This document shows positions 29,898-42,136 of a stretch of 64,000 bases of DNA, in pieces (position 1 is the first letter of the stretch; the number at the start of each line of letters is the position of its first letter). Source of the DNA: Hyphomicrobiales bacterium (GTDB taxonomy: Bacteria > Pseudomonadota > Alphaproteobacteria > Rhizobiales > Beijerinckiaceae). Below the pieces are notes generated by a model. The model was not told the DNA's origin. It ran no database searches and saw only the letters and a program-made list of their open reading frames with translations. The position numbers and the translations under genes are program-made. The stretch lies in contig JADJVD010000001.1 in the NCBI GenBank assembly GCA_016716745.1, positions 663,810 to 727,809 of the forward strand, given 5' to 3'.

Positions 29898-32800
29898 CAC
29901 CAGTACTCCCGCTGGTGGAACACAACGGCGAAGATCGCTTCCGTTCGGTCAGCGTCGCCGACGATGTCGTAGATGGTGCGCTTAATCTCCTGCTCGCGGG
30001 CGGGAACGCCTCGCCAATCAGCAGGGCGGACCTGCTTGATTTTCTCGTCGATCCTGACAGCCAGTTCCGCGTCCTTGCCGAGATTGCTGTAGAGCGCTCG
30101 CTGCCCCTCGGTCTCGATGCTGGGGGGCCTGTCACCCTCATGCCCTGCCGCCACGGTGCCGACCAACCGCGCGATGTCCTGAAGGTACTGCTCGTACTCG
30201 ATGGCCTTCGCCTTGCGGGCGGCGATGATCTCATCGAGCAGCTTGGACATCTTCTCGTAGAACGCCGGGTCGGTCAGACGCTCCTTGATGATCTTCGCCC
30301 GGACGTTGTTCTCGATGGTCTCGGCCACGGCGTCCTTGTTGCCGCGCAGACTGCCGGGCATCGCGCCGATGGCCCCCTCGATGCCCAGAGTAGCGATGAT
30401 GTCGAGCAGTGGCGTATCGGCGAAGGGCGAGATCGCCCGGGGCTCCTTCGCTTCGATGTAGGTGTCGATCAGGTGGCGCATGTCGGCCTCGTAGGCCTTC
30501 AGGTCCAGCGTCTCGCCGCTGGCGTTCCTGATCATGTCCCGGAGCTTGAGGTAGTCTGCGATCAGACGCTTGATCTCCTCGACCTCAGGAGCCGTGTAGC
30601 CCGCCGTATCGAGATCGTCGGCGATGTTGGCGAAGGCTCGGACGAGCGCCGCGCACGCCTTGTAAAATTCGGCACGCAGGGGCTCTCGCTCGGTGAGGTC
30701 CGTCGTCACCTCGGTATTGCCGCAGAAATAGCGCCGGAAGGTATCGTCATCGCGTGGCGGCGGCACAGGCTCGCAGATCAGATGGATGGTCTCCAGCGCC
30801 TCCTCCAGACGCTTGTGGCCCATAGTGAGGCGCTCCTGAAGAACCACGGCAGGGTCGACGCCTCCGGCGCTGTGATCAAGCTCGAACGAGTAGACGTTGA
30901 GCGCGCCCTGCACCTTCTTGAAAAGGTCCTTGTAGTCCACGATGTAGCCGAACTGCTTGTCCTCGCCGTCCAACCGGTTGGTGCGGCATATCGCCTGAAA
31001 CAGGCCGTGGTCCTGCATCGACTTGTCGATGTAGAGGTAGGTGCAGCTCGGTGCGTCGAAGCCGGTCAACAGTTTGTCCACGACGATCAGCAGCTTCATG
31101 CCCGCGGGCTCTTTCTTGAACCGCTGCTTGGCGCGCTCCTCATACACCTCGGTTTTCGTCATCCCCGGCTGCGCGGGCATGTCCTTCAGGATCGCCTGAT
31201 AGAGGTTATAGATGAATTGCTTGTCGGTCTCGCTCGTTGCGCCGGTGTCCTCAAGCGTCACGTCCGCCGCCTGGGGATTGTAGGACGTGATCACGGCGCA
31301 ACGGTCCCGGAAGACTGTCTTCTGGAACAGGTCGAAGTACTTGCAGGCCTCATAGATGCTGCTGGCCACCAGCATCGCCGTGCCGCGCTCGCTGCTGAGG
31401 CGCGGCTTGACGCTGAAGTCGAACACGATGTCGGCGACGATCCGCTCCATGCGTGAACGGGAGGAGAGCACACGCTGCAAGGTGCCCCACTGCTTGCGCA
31501 GCTCGTCCTTCTGCCAGTCGTTCAGCCCCTTCGTCTTGGCCTCGAACCACTGGTCGATCTTGTCCTGCGACCCGAGTTGCTGGTCGACGTCGCGGGCTTC
31601 ATAGACGAGGTCGAGCACGACGCTGTCGGCCACCGCCTCGCTGTACTTGTAGGTATGAATGTAGGTGCCGAAGACCTCGAGGCTGGTCTGCTTGTCCTGC
31701 TTGAGGAGAGGCGTGCCGGTGAAGCCGATGAACACCGCGTTGGGCATCAGCGCCTTCATGATGCGGTGCAGCTTGCCGCTCTGCGTGCGGTGGCACTCGT
31801 CGACGAAGATGAACAGCTCGCCGATGGGCTTGACCGGCGGGTTGGCCTCCAGCTCGCGGATGAAGCGGTCGAAGTTGTCGACGCCCCGCCGCCCGAACTT
31901 CTGCACCAGCGAGCAGATGAGGCGCGGGGTCGGCGCGCCCGCGAGAAGCCCCAGCAGATCGGCGCCGCTGGTGGTGCGCCGCGCCTCCTGACCCGCCGCC
32001 CCGAAGTTGCCTTCGATCTGCCCGTCCAGCTCGTCCCGGTCCGTGACCACGATGACCCGCGCCTGCGGGTTGGTCTCCAGTATCCAGCGGGCGAGCAGCA
32101 CCATGACGATGCTCTTGCCGCTGCCCTGCGTGTGCCAGATGATGCCGCCCTCGCGGCGATGCACATGCCCCTGCGCCGCCTTGATGCCGAAATACTGGTG
32201 CACGCGGGGCAGCTTCTTGATGCCGCCGTCGAACAGCACGAAGTCGCGCATCAGCTCAAGGCAGCGGCGCTTGTCGAACATCTTGAGGAGGTACTTGTCG
32301 AGCTTGTTCAGGCCGTCGTCCGCCTCGTCCTCCTTCCATGTGAGGAACATCTTTCCGGCGTGCCGACCGTGCCGTAGCGCAGGCCCTCGCTGTCATTGCC
32401 CGCCAGCACGAACTGCACCGTGGGGTAGAACCACGCGTTGAAATTCGGGGCCTGATTGGAGATCGACTGGCGGATGCCGTGGCCGATGGAGACGCGGCTG
32501 TTCTTCAGCTCCAGCACGCCGATGGCGACGCCGTTGACGTAGAGCACCATGTCGGGCCGCCGCGTGCTGCCGCCTTGCAGCGTCACCTCCTCGGCGATGG
32601 CGAAGTCGTTCCGCTCCGGGCGCTCCCAGTCGATCAGGCGCACCTTCTCGTGCAGCCTGTCAGCCGCCGTGCGCACATCGACGCCGTAGCGCAGCAGCTC
32701 ATGCACGGCCTTGTTGTTGTGATAGAGGCTGCGGCTGTGGTCGTTGGCCTCCCGCCGCAAACGCTCCAGAACGGCGGCGATCTGCGCTTCGGCATAGCCC

Positions 32801-32946
32801 CGCGCCTTGAGGTTGGCGGCGAAGAGATCAGCCTCGATATTGGTGTTCGCCCGCTCCGACCAGTCGCCGAGATAGCGCCAGCCGACGCGCTTCACTAACA
32901 GCGCGATGACCCGGTTCTGCGTGGTGCGCTCCGGTTCGCCGATCAT
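29897..32946 (-). CDS. hsdR: type I restriction endonuclease subunit R (one frameshift)
   Basis: About 1016 residues after restoring one base lost near 32353, where AAAAG appears as AAAG after GTPE. HsdR is the ATP-driven translocase and nuclease of the type I restriction complex. The nuclease motif is RRPDMVLYVNGVAIGVLELK (Asp...Glu-x-Lys) at about residues 130-150. Then come Walker A HTQGSGKS, the DEAD-box-type motif FVDECHRTQSG, and C-terminal helical domains. The ATG at 32946 overlaps the stop of the preceding nuclease gene by four bases. The shift in a short homopolymer suggests a sequence error; if real, HsdR is truncated after about 200 residues and restriction is lost. Confidence 0.92.
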
Positions 32947-33872
32947 GCCTTCACCAGCTTGAACTTGATCTCGTAGCGGTAGAACGAAACGTTCGGCGCC
33001 ATGGCCAAGGCCCAGCGGGTTTTCTTGTCGTCCTCAAGCGCGATGATCGCGCCCTCGACGGTCTGGTCCGCCTCCGCGATCTCGCTCTTCACATAGCCCA
33101 TGTAGCGTAGCGCCTGGCCGACCACGACATCGCTCACCCGGCCACGCTTGAGTTCCACCACCAAGAGCCGCTTCTTGTCCTTGCTGATGGCGAGGATGTC
33201 GATGGGTCCGGCGTCGGTGGCGTATTGCAGACCGATGCGTTCGCCATCTTCCTCGAAGATCGTGAACTCGCGCCCCAACTCCGTCTGCGCCCAGTTGACG
33301 GCGAGAAACGCCTCCAGATGCTTCTCCATCGCGAAGGCGACGGGGTCCTCGATCACGGGGTCGGAGACGATGATTTCGGGCACGGGCGCATCTGTGCGCA
33401 GCAGCGACTCGATCTCCGGGCCATGCACGGAGATGTTGCTGATCGTGCCGATGGAGCCGGTCGAGTTTTGCAGCGCCTCGCTCATGGCGGCGCGGGCGAT
33501 GCTCTTGCCAAGCCATTTCACCCGGCGGCGATGGGGGAGATGGGCGCCAGCCGCGTAGTAATAGCCGCCCGTCACCTCGCCCGCGCGGTATTGGCCCATG
33601 CCATCGGGGCAGAGCACGATGTCGCCCTCGTTAAGGCCCTTGCCAATCGTCCAGAGCGCGCCGCAGGCAAGCCCCGCCGCCACGCGGGATTTGTCGGGGT
33701 GGCCGGCAAGATAGATCGGGACAAACGTCTTGTTGAAGCTGCGCCAGTCGTCGGTCAGCTTGCGCGACAAGTCCTCATTGATCTCGAAATTTGCGCCGAT
33801 GAAGCCGCCCTCGAAGCACTCGGCGGCGAAGGCGCTGCGCTTGCCGAGCATCAAACGGTAATAGCTCTTCAT
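32943..33872 (-). CDS. EVE-like domain plus NucS-like PD-(D/E)XK nuclease inside the hsd operon
   Basis: 309 residues. The C-terminal half (about residues 180-309) has the NucS/DUF91-type nuclease core: Glu187, Asp225 in GPIDILAIS, Glu240-x-Lys242 in LVVELKRG, then a Gln in GQALRYMGYV. The N-terminal half has GDIVLCPDGMGQYRAGEVTGG and HRRRVKWL, which resembles EVE/PUA-like domains that read modified bases. I therefore predict a modification-sensing endonuclease. It overlaps hsdS and hsdR by four bases on each side (ATGA), so it is translated as part of the operon. This gene is not a standard type I subunit. The nuclease call is fairly firm; the reader-domain call is tentative. Confidence 0.78.
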   Translation of the reverse strand: MKSYYRLMLGKRSAFAAECFEGGFIGANFEINEDLSRKLTDDWRSFNKTFVPIYLAGHPDKSRVAAGLACGALWTIGKGLNEGDIVLCPDGMGQYRAGEVTGGYYYAAGAHLPHRRRVKWLGKSIARAAMSEALQNSTGSIGTISNISVHGPEIESLLRTDAPVPEIIVSDPVIEDPVAFAMEKHLEAFLAVNWAQTELGREFTIFEEDGERIGLQYATDAGPIDILAISKDKKRLLVVELKRGRVSDVVVGQALRYMGYVKSEIAEADQTVEGAIIALEDDKKTRWALAMAPNVSFYRYEIKFKLVKA

Positions 33873-35085
33873 GTGAGCCTGATCTCCCCGGTCAGCAGCA
33901 CCTGCATCATGCCCTGCTTCACATCCCGCGCCTTGGCGAGCTTGGCCTCCAAAGCGGCGATCTCGGCATCCATGTCCGAAAGCACGGCGGCGATGGCGCG
34001 TTGTTCGTCGAGGGTGGGGGGAACAGCAACTGAAAATTTTCGCGCATCATCACCAGCTACGGCGTCAAATGTTGATCCCTTAGACGTGCTGGCCCACCTC
34101 TTCTCGGATGCTACCAGCGCATGAAAAAGATAACCCGTTTGGCAACTCAATGCGCACATACCTCGTCCAAGACATACTTCAAAGCCAGCTAAAGATACCT
34201 CTCCGACGGGAGCTCGGACAGTGAGAAGGATGCTCCCTGTAGGAGCAATTTTCTGTGGCTCGGTTGTAAAGACGCGGCGGATAGCTTGGCGGTTGACGAT
34301 GTCTGCTGCACCTTGAACAAGAGGTAGCCCGCTACCTTGTCGATTGTAGGAGCTTGATGGAGGCGATTGCCCCATCAAAACAGGTGTTAGTGCTCCCAGA
34401 GCTTGATTGCTCCACTCACCCTGAAACCCCGGCAGGCGGCGCTGGCCGGTGAGGAGGTCCTGCATCGCGCCCTGCTTGATCCAGCGCTTCTTGGCGATCA
34501 ACGCCTCCAACGCCTCGATCAGCGCATCCGCATCCCCCAGCGCCTCGGCAATGGCCTGTTGTTCGGGGAGTGGGGGGACTAGCACCTGCAAACGTTTGAA
34601 CACGGGCATGTAGACCGTGTTGTGGATGGAACCAGCCATGAGCTGCTTCCACGACCCCCGCATGAACCGGAACAAGTACATTAGGTATCGGTTGTGAACT
34701 TCAGGACCGCAGACGTAGTTGGCAAAGTCCTGTGTGGTAGTCATGGGGACGGCCAAGATTGTGGACTTCCCGACCGTTGCCGTCCGCGAGAAGATTACCG
34801 TTCCGGCAGCAGTAATCGGGCCGACGAGTTCGCCAAGCCGAGTGGCGTGATCTTCTCCAAGGTTTGGGCGATGGCAGGCAGGTCGAGCGCGTCGGTATCG
34901 TTGAGTGAGACCCACGGCACGTCACCATTCCAGTAGTCGGGCCGTCGTCGGCTAGGAGTATGCCCACTTTCCAGCCGAGCGACCTCCGTTAGTCGTGTGA
35001 TGAGCCAGCCTTCAGGGAGTGTGAGCGGCATCGGCACCAGCCGCCCCACGGTCCAGTCTGCAAAAGGATCAGGCGCGGCGCTCAT
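33869..35085 (-). CDS. hsdS: type I restriction specificity subunit S (one frameshift)
   Basis: About 405 residues with one base missing near 34803. HsdS carries two target recognition domains that set DNA specificity for the HsdM/HsdR complex. The first starts with LPEGWLITRLTEVARLESG and PWVSLND, and continues in the other frame with GTVIFSRTATVGK. Central and C-terminal conserved helices are PPLPEQQAIAEALGDADALI and PPTLDEQRAIAAVLSDMDAEI. The second recognition domain lies between them. The ATG at 35085 overlaps the hsdM stop (ATGA). The recognition sequence cannot be predicted. Confidence 0.92.
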
Positions 35086-37547
35086 GCGAAGCCCATCCGC
35101 TTGAGATGCGCCGCGACCTTGCCCTCCAGTTCTTCCACGCGCTCCGCGAGGCGCGGAAGGGGCTTGGTGTAGCGCTCGCCAAGCTCCGTCACCCGCTTGG
35201 TGAGCCCTTGCGCCACCCGCGCCGTCTCGCCCGCGATGCGCGCCTCCAGGCTGCCCATCCATTTGTGATCGACGACGAGGGCCTTCACCTCCGCCTCCGA
35301 GAGCTTGGGATAGCGCGTGTAGGCGAGATCATCGAGCGCGGCCTCGGCGTCCTTGATCGCCTTCTTCAGGTCCTTCTCGCGGTCGGCGAGCTTCAGCCAC
35401 TCGCCCAGCGCCTTGGCCTCGTCCGCTGCTGTCCTGTCGCCCTTGATCTCCTTCAGCCGCGCCTTGGCGCTGGCGACGGTGACGACGACCTCGCCCTCCT
35501 CGATCAGCTCGGAGAACAGCCCGTCCTCGGCGCCGTGCTCCTCCTCCAGCGCCAGAAGCTCCGCCGCCACACGCTCGCGCTCGGCTTCGGCTTCGACAAT
35601 CGCCGCTGCCTCCTTGGCGAAGTAGCGCGCGACCAGCACCTCCTTCGGCACGAGATCGCAGGCCCAGCCCTTATCGGTCGTCTTCTCCTTGCCGTCCTTG
35701 CCCTTCTTGGTCTCGATGATGCGAGCGGTCTTCGCGACCCAGCCCTCCGCCGCGATCATATAAGCGTCGTCCTGCATCACCTCGGCCCAATAGGCCATGA
35801 GGTGCTGGTAGACCGCATAGGCGTCGATCAGCGGGCGGCCCTCGTAATGCTTCAGCAGCCGCTCGCCCAGCTCGCCGATCAGCGCTTTGGGGTGGAAGCC
35901 CGGTAACAGCGCCTTGAGCCGTGCCGTGTCCGCCTCGCGCCATGCCGCGAAGTGCTTCGCCAACCCCTCGGTGAAGGCGACGAACTCCGGGTGATCATGG
36001 ATCGCGGCGCGGATGCTGGCAGGCTCGACCGCGAGATCGACATAGCCAGCGCGGTTCGGCTTGAAGAGCGCGGCCTTGAGGCCGGGGCAGATGGCCCAGT
36101 AATCGCCCAGCGCCTCGACGTCCCGCTCCGGGATGCCGCCTTGCAGGTGCCCGGCAATGTCGTGCCTGTCCTCCGGCGGCTGGCTGTCGATGTAGCGCGG
36201 CAGGTTGAGGTTGAAGTCGTTCTTCTCGATGGCCTCGTAGCCGACCATCGCCGCGTATTTCGGGACGTCCTGCCCTCGCCGGAACACATCGACGATGCGG
36301 TGGATGTCCATCTCGCGCAGGCGGTTCTTCGGCCCGTCCTTCATGAAGCCCCGGCTCGCGTCGATCATGAAGATACCGCGCCGCGCCGCCGCGTTCTCCT
36401 TGTCGATGACGATGATGCAGGCGGGGATGCCGGTGCCGTAGAACAGGTTCGCGGGCAGGCCGATGATCGCCTTGATGTAGCCGCGCCGGATCAGGTTCTT
36501 GCGGATATCCGCCTCGGCGTTGCCCCGGAACAGCACGCCATGCGGCAGGATGCAGGCCGCTTTGCCGTTGGGCTTCAGCGACCGGATGATGTGGAGCAGA
36601 TAGGCGTAATCGCCCTGCTTGGGTGGCGGCACGCCGAAGCCGTCGAAGCGGCGGAAGTCCACCGTGTCAGGGCTCTCTTCCTTCACCGCCAGCCCCGGCT
36701 TCAGCTCGTTCGGGTCCATGCCCTGCTGCCAGCGCTTGTCGCTGAACGGGGGGTTGGCGACCACGTAATCGAAGGTCTTCAGCCCATCGCCATCAAGGAA
36801 GGCGGGGTTCGACAGCGTGCTCTGGCCGGGGTGGATCAGCGCGCCGGGGTAATCGTGCAGGATGAGGTTCATGCGGGCGAGACCGGCGGTGCTGCCATCC
36901 TTCTCCTGCCCGTTGAGCGTGACCCGTACACCCGCCTCGTCCGCCACCTTGATGAGCAGGGACCCCGATCCGCACGTTGGATCATACACCGTCGTCTGGT
37001 TGTTGGTCTTGGGGTTGCGGATGCCGACGATCTGCGCGATCACGCGGCTGACTTCGGACGGGGTGTAGAACTGGCCCTTCGATTTGCCGCTCTCGGTGGC
37101 GAAGTGGCGCATCAGGAACTCGTAGGCGTCCCCCAGAATGTCGTCGCCGTCGGCGCGGTTCTTCGAGAAATCGAGGTCGGGATGCTCGAAGGTGGCGACG
37201 AGGCCTGTCAGCGTGTCGACCATCTGCTTGCCGGAGCCGAACTTGCCCGCGTCGGCGAAGTCCGGGAAGCCGCCGAGCTTGTTCTCGTTGGCGATGGGCG
37301 CGATGATCTTCTTGTTGATCTGGTCGCCGATGTCAGGCTTCTGCTTGAGCGCGACAAGATCCTTGAAACTCGACCCCGGCGGCACCTTGATCGCGGCATA
37401 GGGATGGCCGGCGTACTTGTCGGAGATGTACTTGATGAACAGGATCGAGAGCACGTAATCCTTGTACTGGGAGGGGTCCATTCCGCCCCGGAGTACATCG
37501 CAGGCCTGCCATATGCGGTTGTAAATCTCAGACTTCTTGACCGCCAC
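35082..37547 (-). CDS. hsdM: type I restriction-modification DNA methyltransferase subunit M
   Basis: 821 residues from the GTG at 37547, preceded by GGGGAC; the protein then starts VAVKKSEIYNRIWQACDVLRGG, a usual HsdM beginning. The S-adenosylmethionine motif is DPTCGSGSLLIKV and the catalytic motif is NPPF in VVANPPFSDKRW, as in N6-adenine methylases. The protein is longer than the common 500-residue HsdM. It has a C-terminal extension of over 300 residues rich in Glu/Lys/Ala heptads (coiled coil), a known long variant. It heads the operon hsdM-hsdS-nuclease-hsdR-metallopeptidase. Confidence 0.94.
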   Translation of the reverse strand: MAVKKSEIYNRIWQACDVLRGGMDPSQYKDYVLSILFIKYISDKYAGHPYAAIKVPPGSSFKDLVALKQKPDIGDQINKKIIAPIANENKLGGFPDFADAGKFGSGKQMVDTLTGLVATFEHPDLDFSKNRADGDDILGDAYEFLMRHFATESGKSKGQFYTPSEVSRVIAQIVGIRNPKTNNQTTVYDPTCGSGSLLIKVADEAGVRVTLNGQEKDGSTAGLARMNLILHDYPGALIHPGQSTLSNPAFLDGDGLKTFDYVVANPPFSDKRWQQGMDPNELKPGLAVKEESPDTVDFRRFDGFGVPPPKQGDYAYLLHIIRSLKPNGKAACILPHGVLFRGNAEADIRKNLIRRGYIKAIIGLPANLFYGTGIPACIIVIDKENAAARRGIFMIDASRGFMKDGPKNRLREMDIHRIVDVFRRGQDVPKYAAMVGYEAIEKNDFNLNLPRYIDSQPPEDRHDIAGHLQGGIPERDVEALGDYWAICPGLKAALFKPNRAGYVDLAVEPASIRAAIHDHPEFVAFTEGLAKHFAAWREADTARLKALLPGFHPKALIGELGERLLKHYEGRPLIDAYAVYQHLMAYWAEVMQDDAYMIAAEGWVAKTARIIETKKGKDGKEKTTDKGWACDLVPKEVLVARYFAKEAAAIVEAEAERERVAAELLALEEEHGAEDGLFSELIEEGEVVVTVASAKARLKEIKGDRTAADEAKALGEWLKLADREKDLKKAIKDAEAALDDLAYTRYPKLSEAEVKALVVDHKWMGSLEARIAGETARVAQGLTKRVTELGERYTKPLPRLAERVEELEGKVAAHLKRMGFA

Positions 37548-38002
37548 GACGTCCCCACACAACTCGAATGCTATCCTGCCCGCATGAATAGCCGCCGAGG
37601 GGGCGCGTCGCCAAGGCAAATATGTTGAGCGGCGCTAGCCACCACGGCAGTCGCATTCCTCGCAAACAGCTCACGCCGCGGGCGCTGCCACTGAGTACGT
37701 CGTCTGTGGTACAAGCTCGTCTGGGCACGAATTTTCAGCGTGGACGCAAAAGCCCGCCCTGCACAGCATTTGGCGACGACACGATCGAGTCGAGATCGAA
37801 GGCAATACCGCCAAGGCAGCATAGGAGGCAGGTTGTATGGAGCGAAATTCCGGCGAATGCCGGCGGAGAGGTACGACGCGTTAACCGTTTCCCATTTTTC
37901 CACAGGATGTCAGGGCATCTCAGCAATCTGCGGGCAAAATTGCGGGTATTGATGCAGTTTACGCCAAAAATATCATCATTTTTCAGCATGTTATGGTGAC
38001 AT
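37548..38002. other. AT-richer island right end: hsdM upstream region, no supported gene
   Basis: About 450 bases, visibly poorer in GC than the chromosome. Short overlapping frames on both strands have no family resemblance. It must hold the hsdM promoter, reading leftwards, and the right-end recombination sites. Confidence 0.6.
37939..37960 (-). repeat. candidate integrase arm-type site, right
   Basis: On the minus strand AAACTGC (37960-37954) and ATACCCGCAAT (37949-37939) repeat the two words found beside the integrase start at 12981-13009, but with a 4-base instead of an 11-base spacer. The shared inverted arrangement at both ends is consistent with arm-type integrase sites. Confidence 0.4.
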
Positions 38003-38027
38003 TTCGACTCCCTCTTGCGCGCCATTT
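38003..38027 (+). repeat. putative attR: degenerate copy of tRNA-Thr 3' end
   Basis: TTCGACTCCCTCTTGCG is followed by a CA-TTT tail and matches 12811-12836 with few differences and one length difference. The copy cannot form part of a functional tRNA. The sequence returns to high-GC chromosomal genes just after it, so I take it as the right boundary of the island. Confidence 0.7.
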
Positions 38028-38141
38028 TCGCTTTTTTAGGCCGTCTCTCGCGCCCGTTCCCCTTCCGACCGGCTTGGCGCGACCTGGATCGTTGAACTCG
38101 GCCAGCCTGTACTGGCGTCGGCGACCGTCGCGTTGGCGCGG

Positions 38142-39186
38142 TTACGGGCGCGCGGCGAGCCAGTTCGTCAGGGAAGGGCGGACGGCGCCGTCGCGGCCGT
38201 GCGTCGGGCGGGCGGCGCAGAGCGCGTTGAGCACGGCCTCCTGCGTCGCTTCGGCGGCGGCCCGAAACACCCGGTCGATGCGCGCCTCGTTGAGCATGGC
38301 CGTCGCGACGACGTCGCGCGGCTCGTCATGCGCGATGCGCGCGGCGGTGGAGACGGCGAGGGCGATGTCGCCGCTGCCATTGCCCCAGAAGGCGCCGAGC
38401 CGGGCGAGGCCCGCCCCCGCGCGTCGCGCCACGCGGCGGAGCTGCCGGTTGTCGAGCGGAACGTCGGTCGCCAGCACGACGATGACCGAGCCCTTCTCGG
38501 CCGCCTCCGGCGCAGGGTTCGGCGGCTTCGGCCGCCGCCCGTCGGGCAGGACGAGATCGCCCGCGCGGCCGAAATTGGCGAGCGTCAGCGCGCCCAGATG
38601 GCGCCTCGCGCCGTCGACGCGCAGCCGGCGCGAGGCGGTTCCGATGCCGCCCTTGAAGCCGAAGCAGGACATGCCGGCGCCGGCGCCGACATCGCCCTCG
38701 GCGCAGTCCGTCTCGTTCGCGGCGGCGATCGCGGCGCGGGCGTGGCCTTCCGTCACCGCCATCGCCTGAATGTCGCTCAGCGCGCCGTCATTGCATTCGA
38801 AGACGAGCGGATTGACGGTCGACGTCGTGCGGCCGATGGCCGGGTTCGCCTCGATCGCCATGCGGATCAGCGCGCTCGCGCAGGCGGGCACCGAAAAGGT
38901 GTTGGTGAGCAGGATCGGCGTCTCGACGGCGCCGAGCTCCTCCACCTGCATCAGGCCGACGCTCTTGCCGAAGCCGTTGATAACGTGACAGGCCGCCGGC
39001 GCCTTGCAGCGGAACAGATCGTCGCCATGCGGCAGCACGGCGGTGACGCCGGTGCGCAGGTCGCCGCCCGAGAGCGTGACATGGCCGACGCGCACGCCCG
39101 GCACGTCGAGGATGCTGTTTTTCGCGCCGGTCGGCAAATCGCCGCAGACGAGGCCGAAATCGCGCGCGCTTCGCCCGGCTCGTCAT
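38142..39186 (-). CDS. P1/S58 family peptidase, DmpA-like aminopeptidase (5' frameshift)
   Basis: About 348 residues. The start at 39186 overlaps the upstream gene's stop (ATGA). Reading from it gives MTSRAKRAR and then, after one lost base near 39160, the canonical DFGLVCGDLPTGAKNSILDVPGV. DmpA peptidases self-cleave before a catalytic Ser; the matching site is NGS-GDIALAVSTA near residue 280, and the pocket motif GMSCFGFKGGIGTASR is intact. Members release N-terminal L- or D-residues from peptides or beta-peptides. It is the last gene of the dpp cluster and lies about 115 bases from the island boundary. Confidence 0.88.
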
Positions 39187-40166
39187 GGCGCGACCGCGAG
39201 GCGGCGCTCGCTGGCGACGCCGAAATAGCAGATGCTCTGGCCGGGCTGCGCCGCAGCGTCGGGAAAGACGACGTAGCCGTCGGACGGCGCGCGCACTTGC
39301 GTCCCGTCGGCGCGGCGCGCCAGAACGGCGCCGGCGGCGACGGGATCGCCGGTCTTCCACACGCCTTCGAGACGGTCGCCCTGCGCCTCGCAGATCACGA
39401 TGTCGCAGACGCGGATGACGAGCCGCGCGCTGACGTCGGGCTTCGGCGCGTCGATCAGCGCCAGATGCGCGAGCGCGCGGCGTATCGCGGCGTAGCCGAT
39501 CTCCACGGAGGCGGGATCGGCGTGTCGGCCGCATTCGAGCGTCACGCCGTAGCCGCCGGCGAAGCGCATGTACTCGGTGGTGCCGTGCCCCTCGGTCGGC
39601 AGGAGCGGCGGCAGGCCGAGCCGCGCGCGGCAGTCGATCAGGCGGCGATAGACATCGAGCCAGCCATGCATGACGACGGCGACGCCGAGGCGGGCGGCGA
39701 AATCGCCCTCCGCCGCAGCGTGACGGAACGGCTCCAGCGCGTCCGTATTGTTCTGCGGCCCGCAGAAGACGAAGGGCTCGCCTTCGCCGCGAAACGAATG
39801 AATGTCGAGCAGCGCGTCGTGCGCGCGCAGCAGGGCGCAGAGCCGGTTGCCGACGCGATCCTCATGGTCGAGCGGAACCGGCTTGTCGCGCAGGTCGCGG
39901 TTGAGGTTGCGGTCGCCGGCGCGCGTGCGTTGACGATAGGCCTTGCGATTGGCGATCGGCAGGAACGTGACTTCGCCGCGAACAAGGTCGACGCGGCCGG
40001 CGCGGATGTCGGCGATCGCGCGGTCGATAGCCTTCGGCCCGCAGGTCTCGTCGCCATGCACGGCGCCGAGCACGAGCAGTTTCGGCCCCGGCTCCAGCGC
40101 GGCGAAGCGGATGATTTCGAGCGGGCCGTCGCGCGTCTCGGCGAAGGAGGCGGGAAGAATGGTCAT
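39183..40166 (-). CDS. succinylglutamate desuccinylase/aspartoacylase family zinc hydrolase
   Basis: 327 residues. Zinc ligands of the M14-like AstE/AspA fold are visible: HGDE near residue 38, the Arg/Asn pair in RNLNRDLRDKP and the downstream HSF (DIHSF near 122). The catalytic Glu is in the GVTLECGRH segment near 206. The C-terminal beta domain has the DGYVVFP biotinyl-like segment. Such enzymes cleave N-acyl bonds from amino acids. In this transporter cluster it may deacylate imported N-acyl peptides or amino acids. The stop overlaps the dmpA start. Confidence 0.88.
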   Translation of the reverse strand: MTILPASFAETRDGPLEIIRFAALEPGPKLLVLGAVHGDETCGPKAIDRAIADIRAGRVDLVRGEVTFLPIANRKAYRQRTRAGDRNLNRDLRDKPVPLDHEDRVGNRLCALLRAHDALLDIHSFRGEGEPFVFCGPQNNTDALEPFRHAAAEGDFAARLGVAVVMHGWLDVYRRLIDCRARLGLPPLLPTEGHGTTEYMRFAGGYGVTLECGRHADPASVEIGYAAIRRALAHLALIDAPKPDVSARLVIRVCDIVICEAQGDRLEGVWKTGDPVAAGAVLARRADGTQVRAPSDGYVVFPDAAAQPGQSICYFGVASERRLAVAP

Positions 40167-40188
40167 GCGTCGCGTCCGTTGAGAGATA

Positions 40189-42132
<1,944 letters not shown>

Positions 42133-42136
<4 letters not shown>

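Noticed and set aside
37571..38025. Several 60-125 codon frames in the island right end
   Set aside because: They overlap one another on both strands, lack starts with ribosome sites, and cross the attachment repeat.
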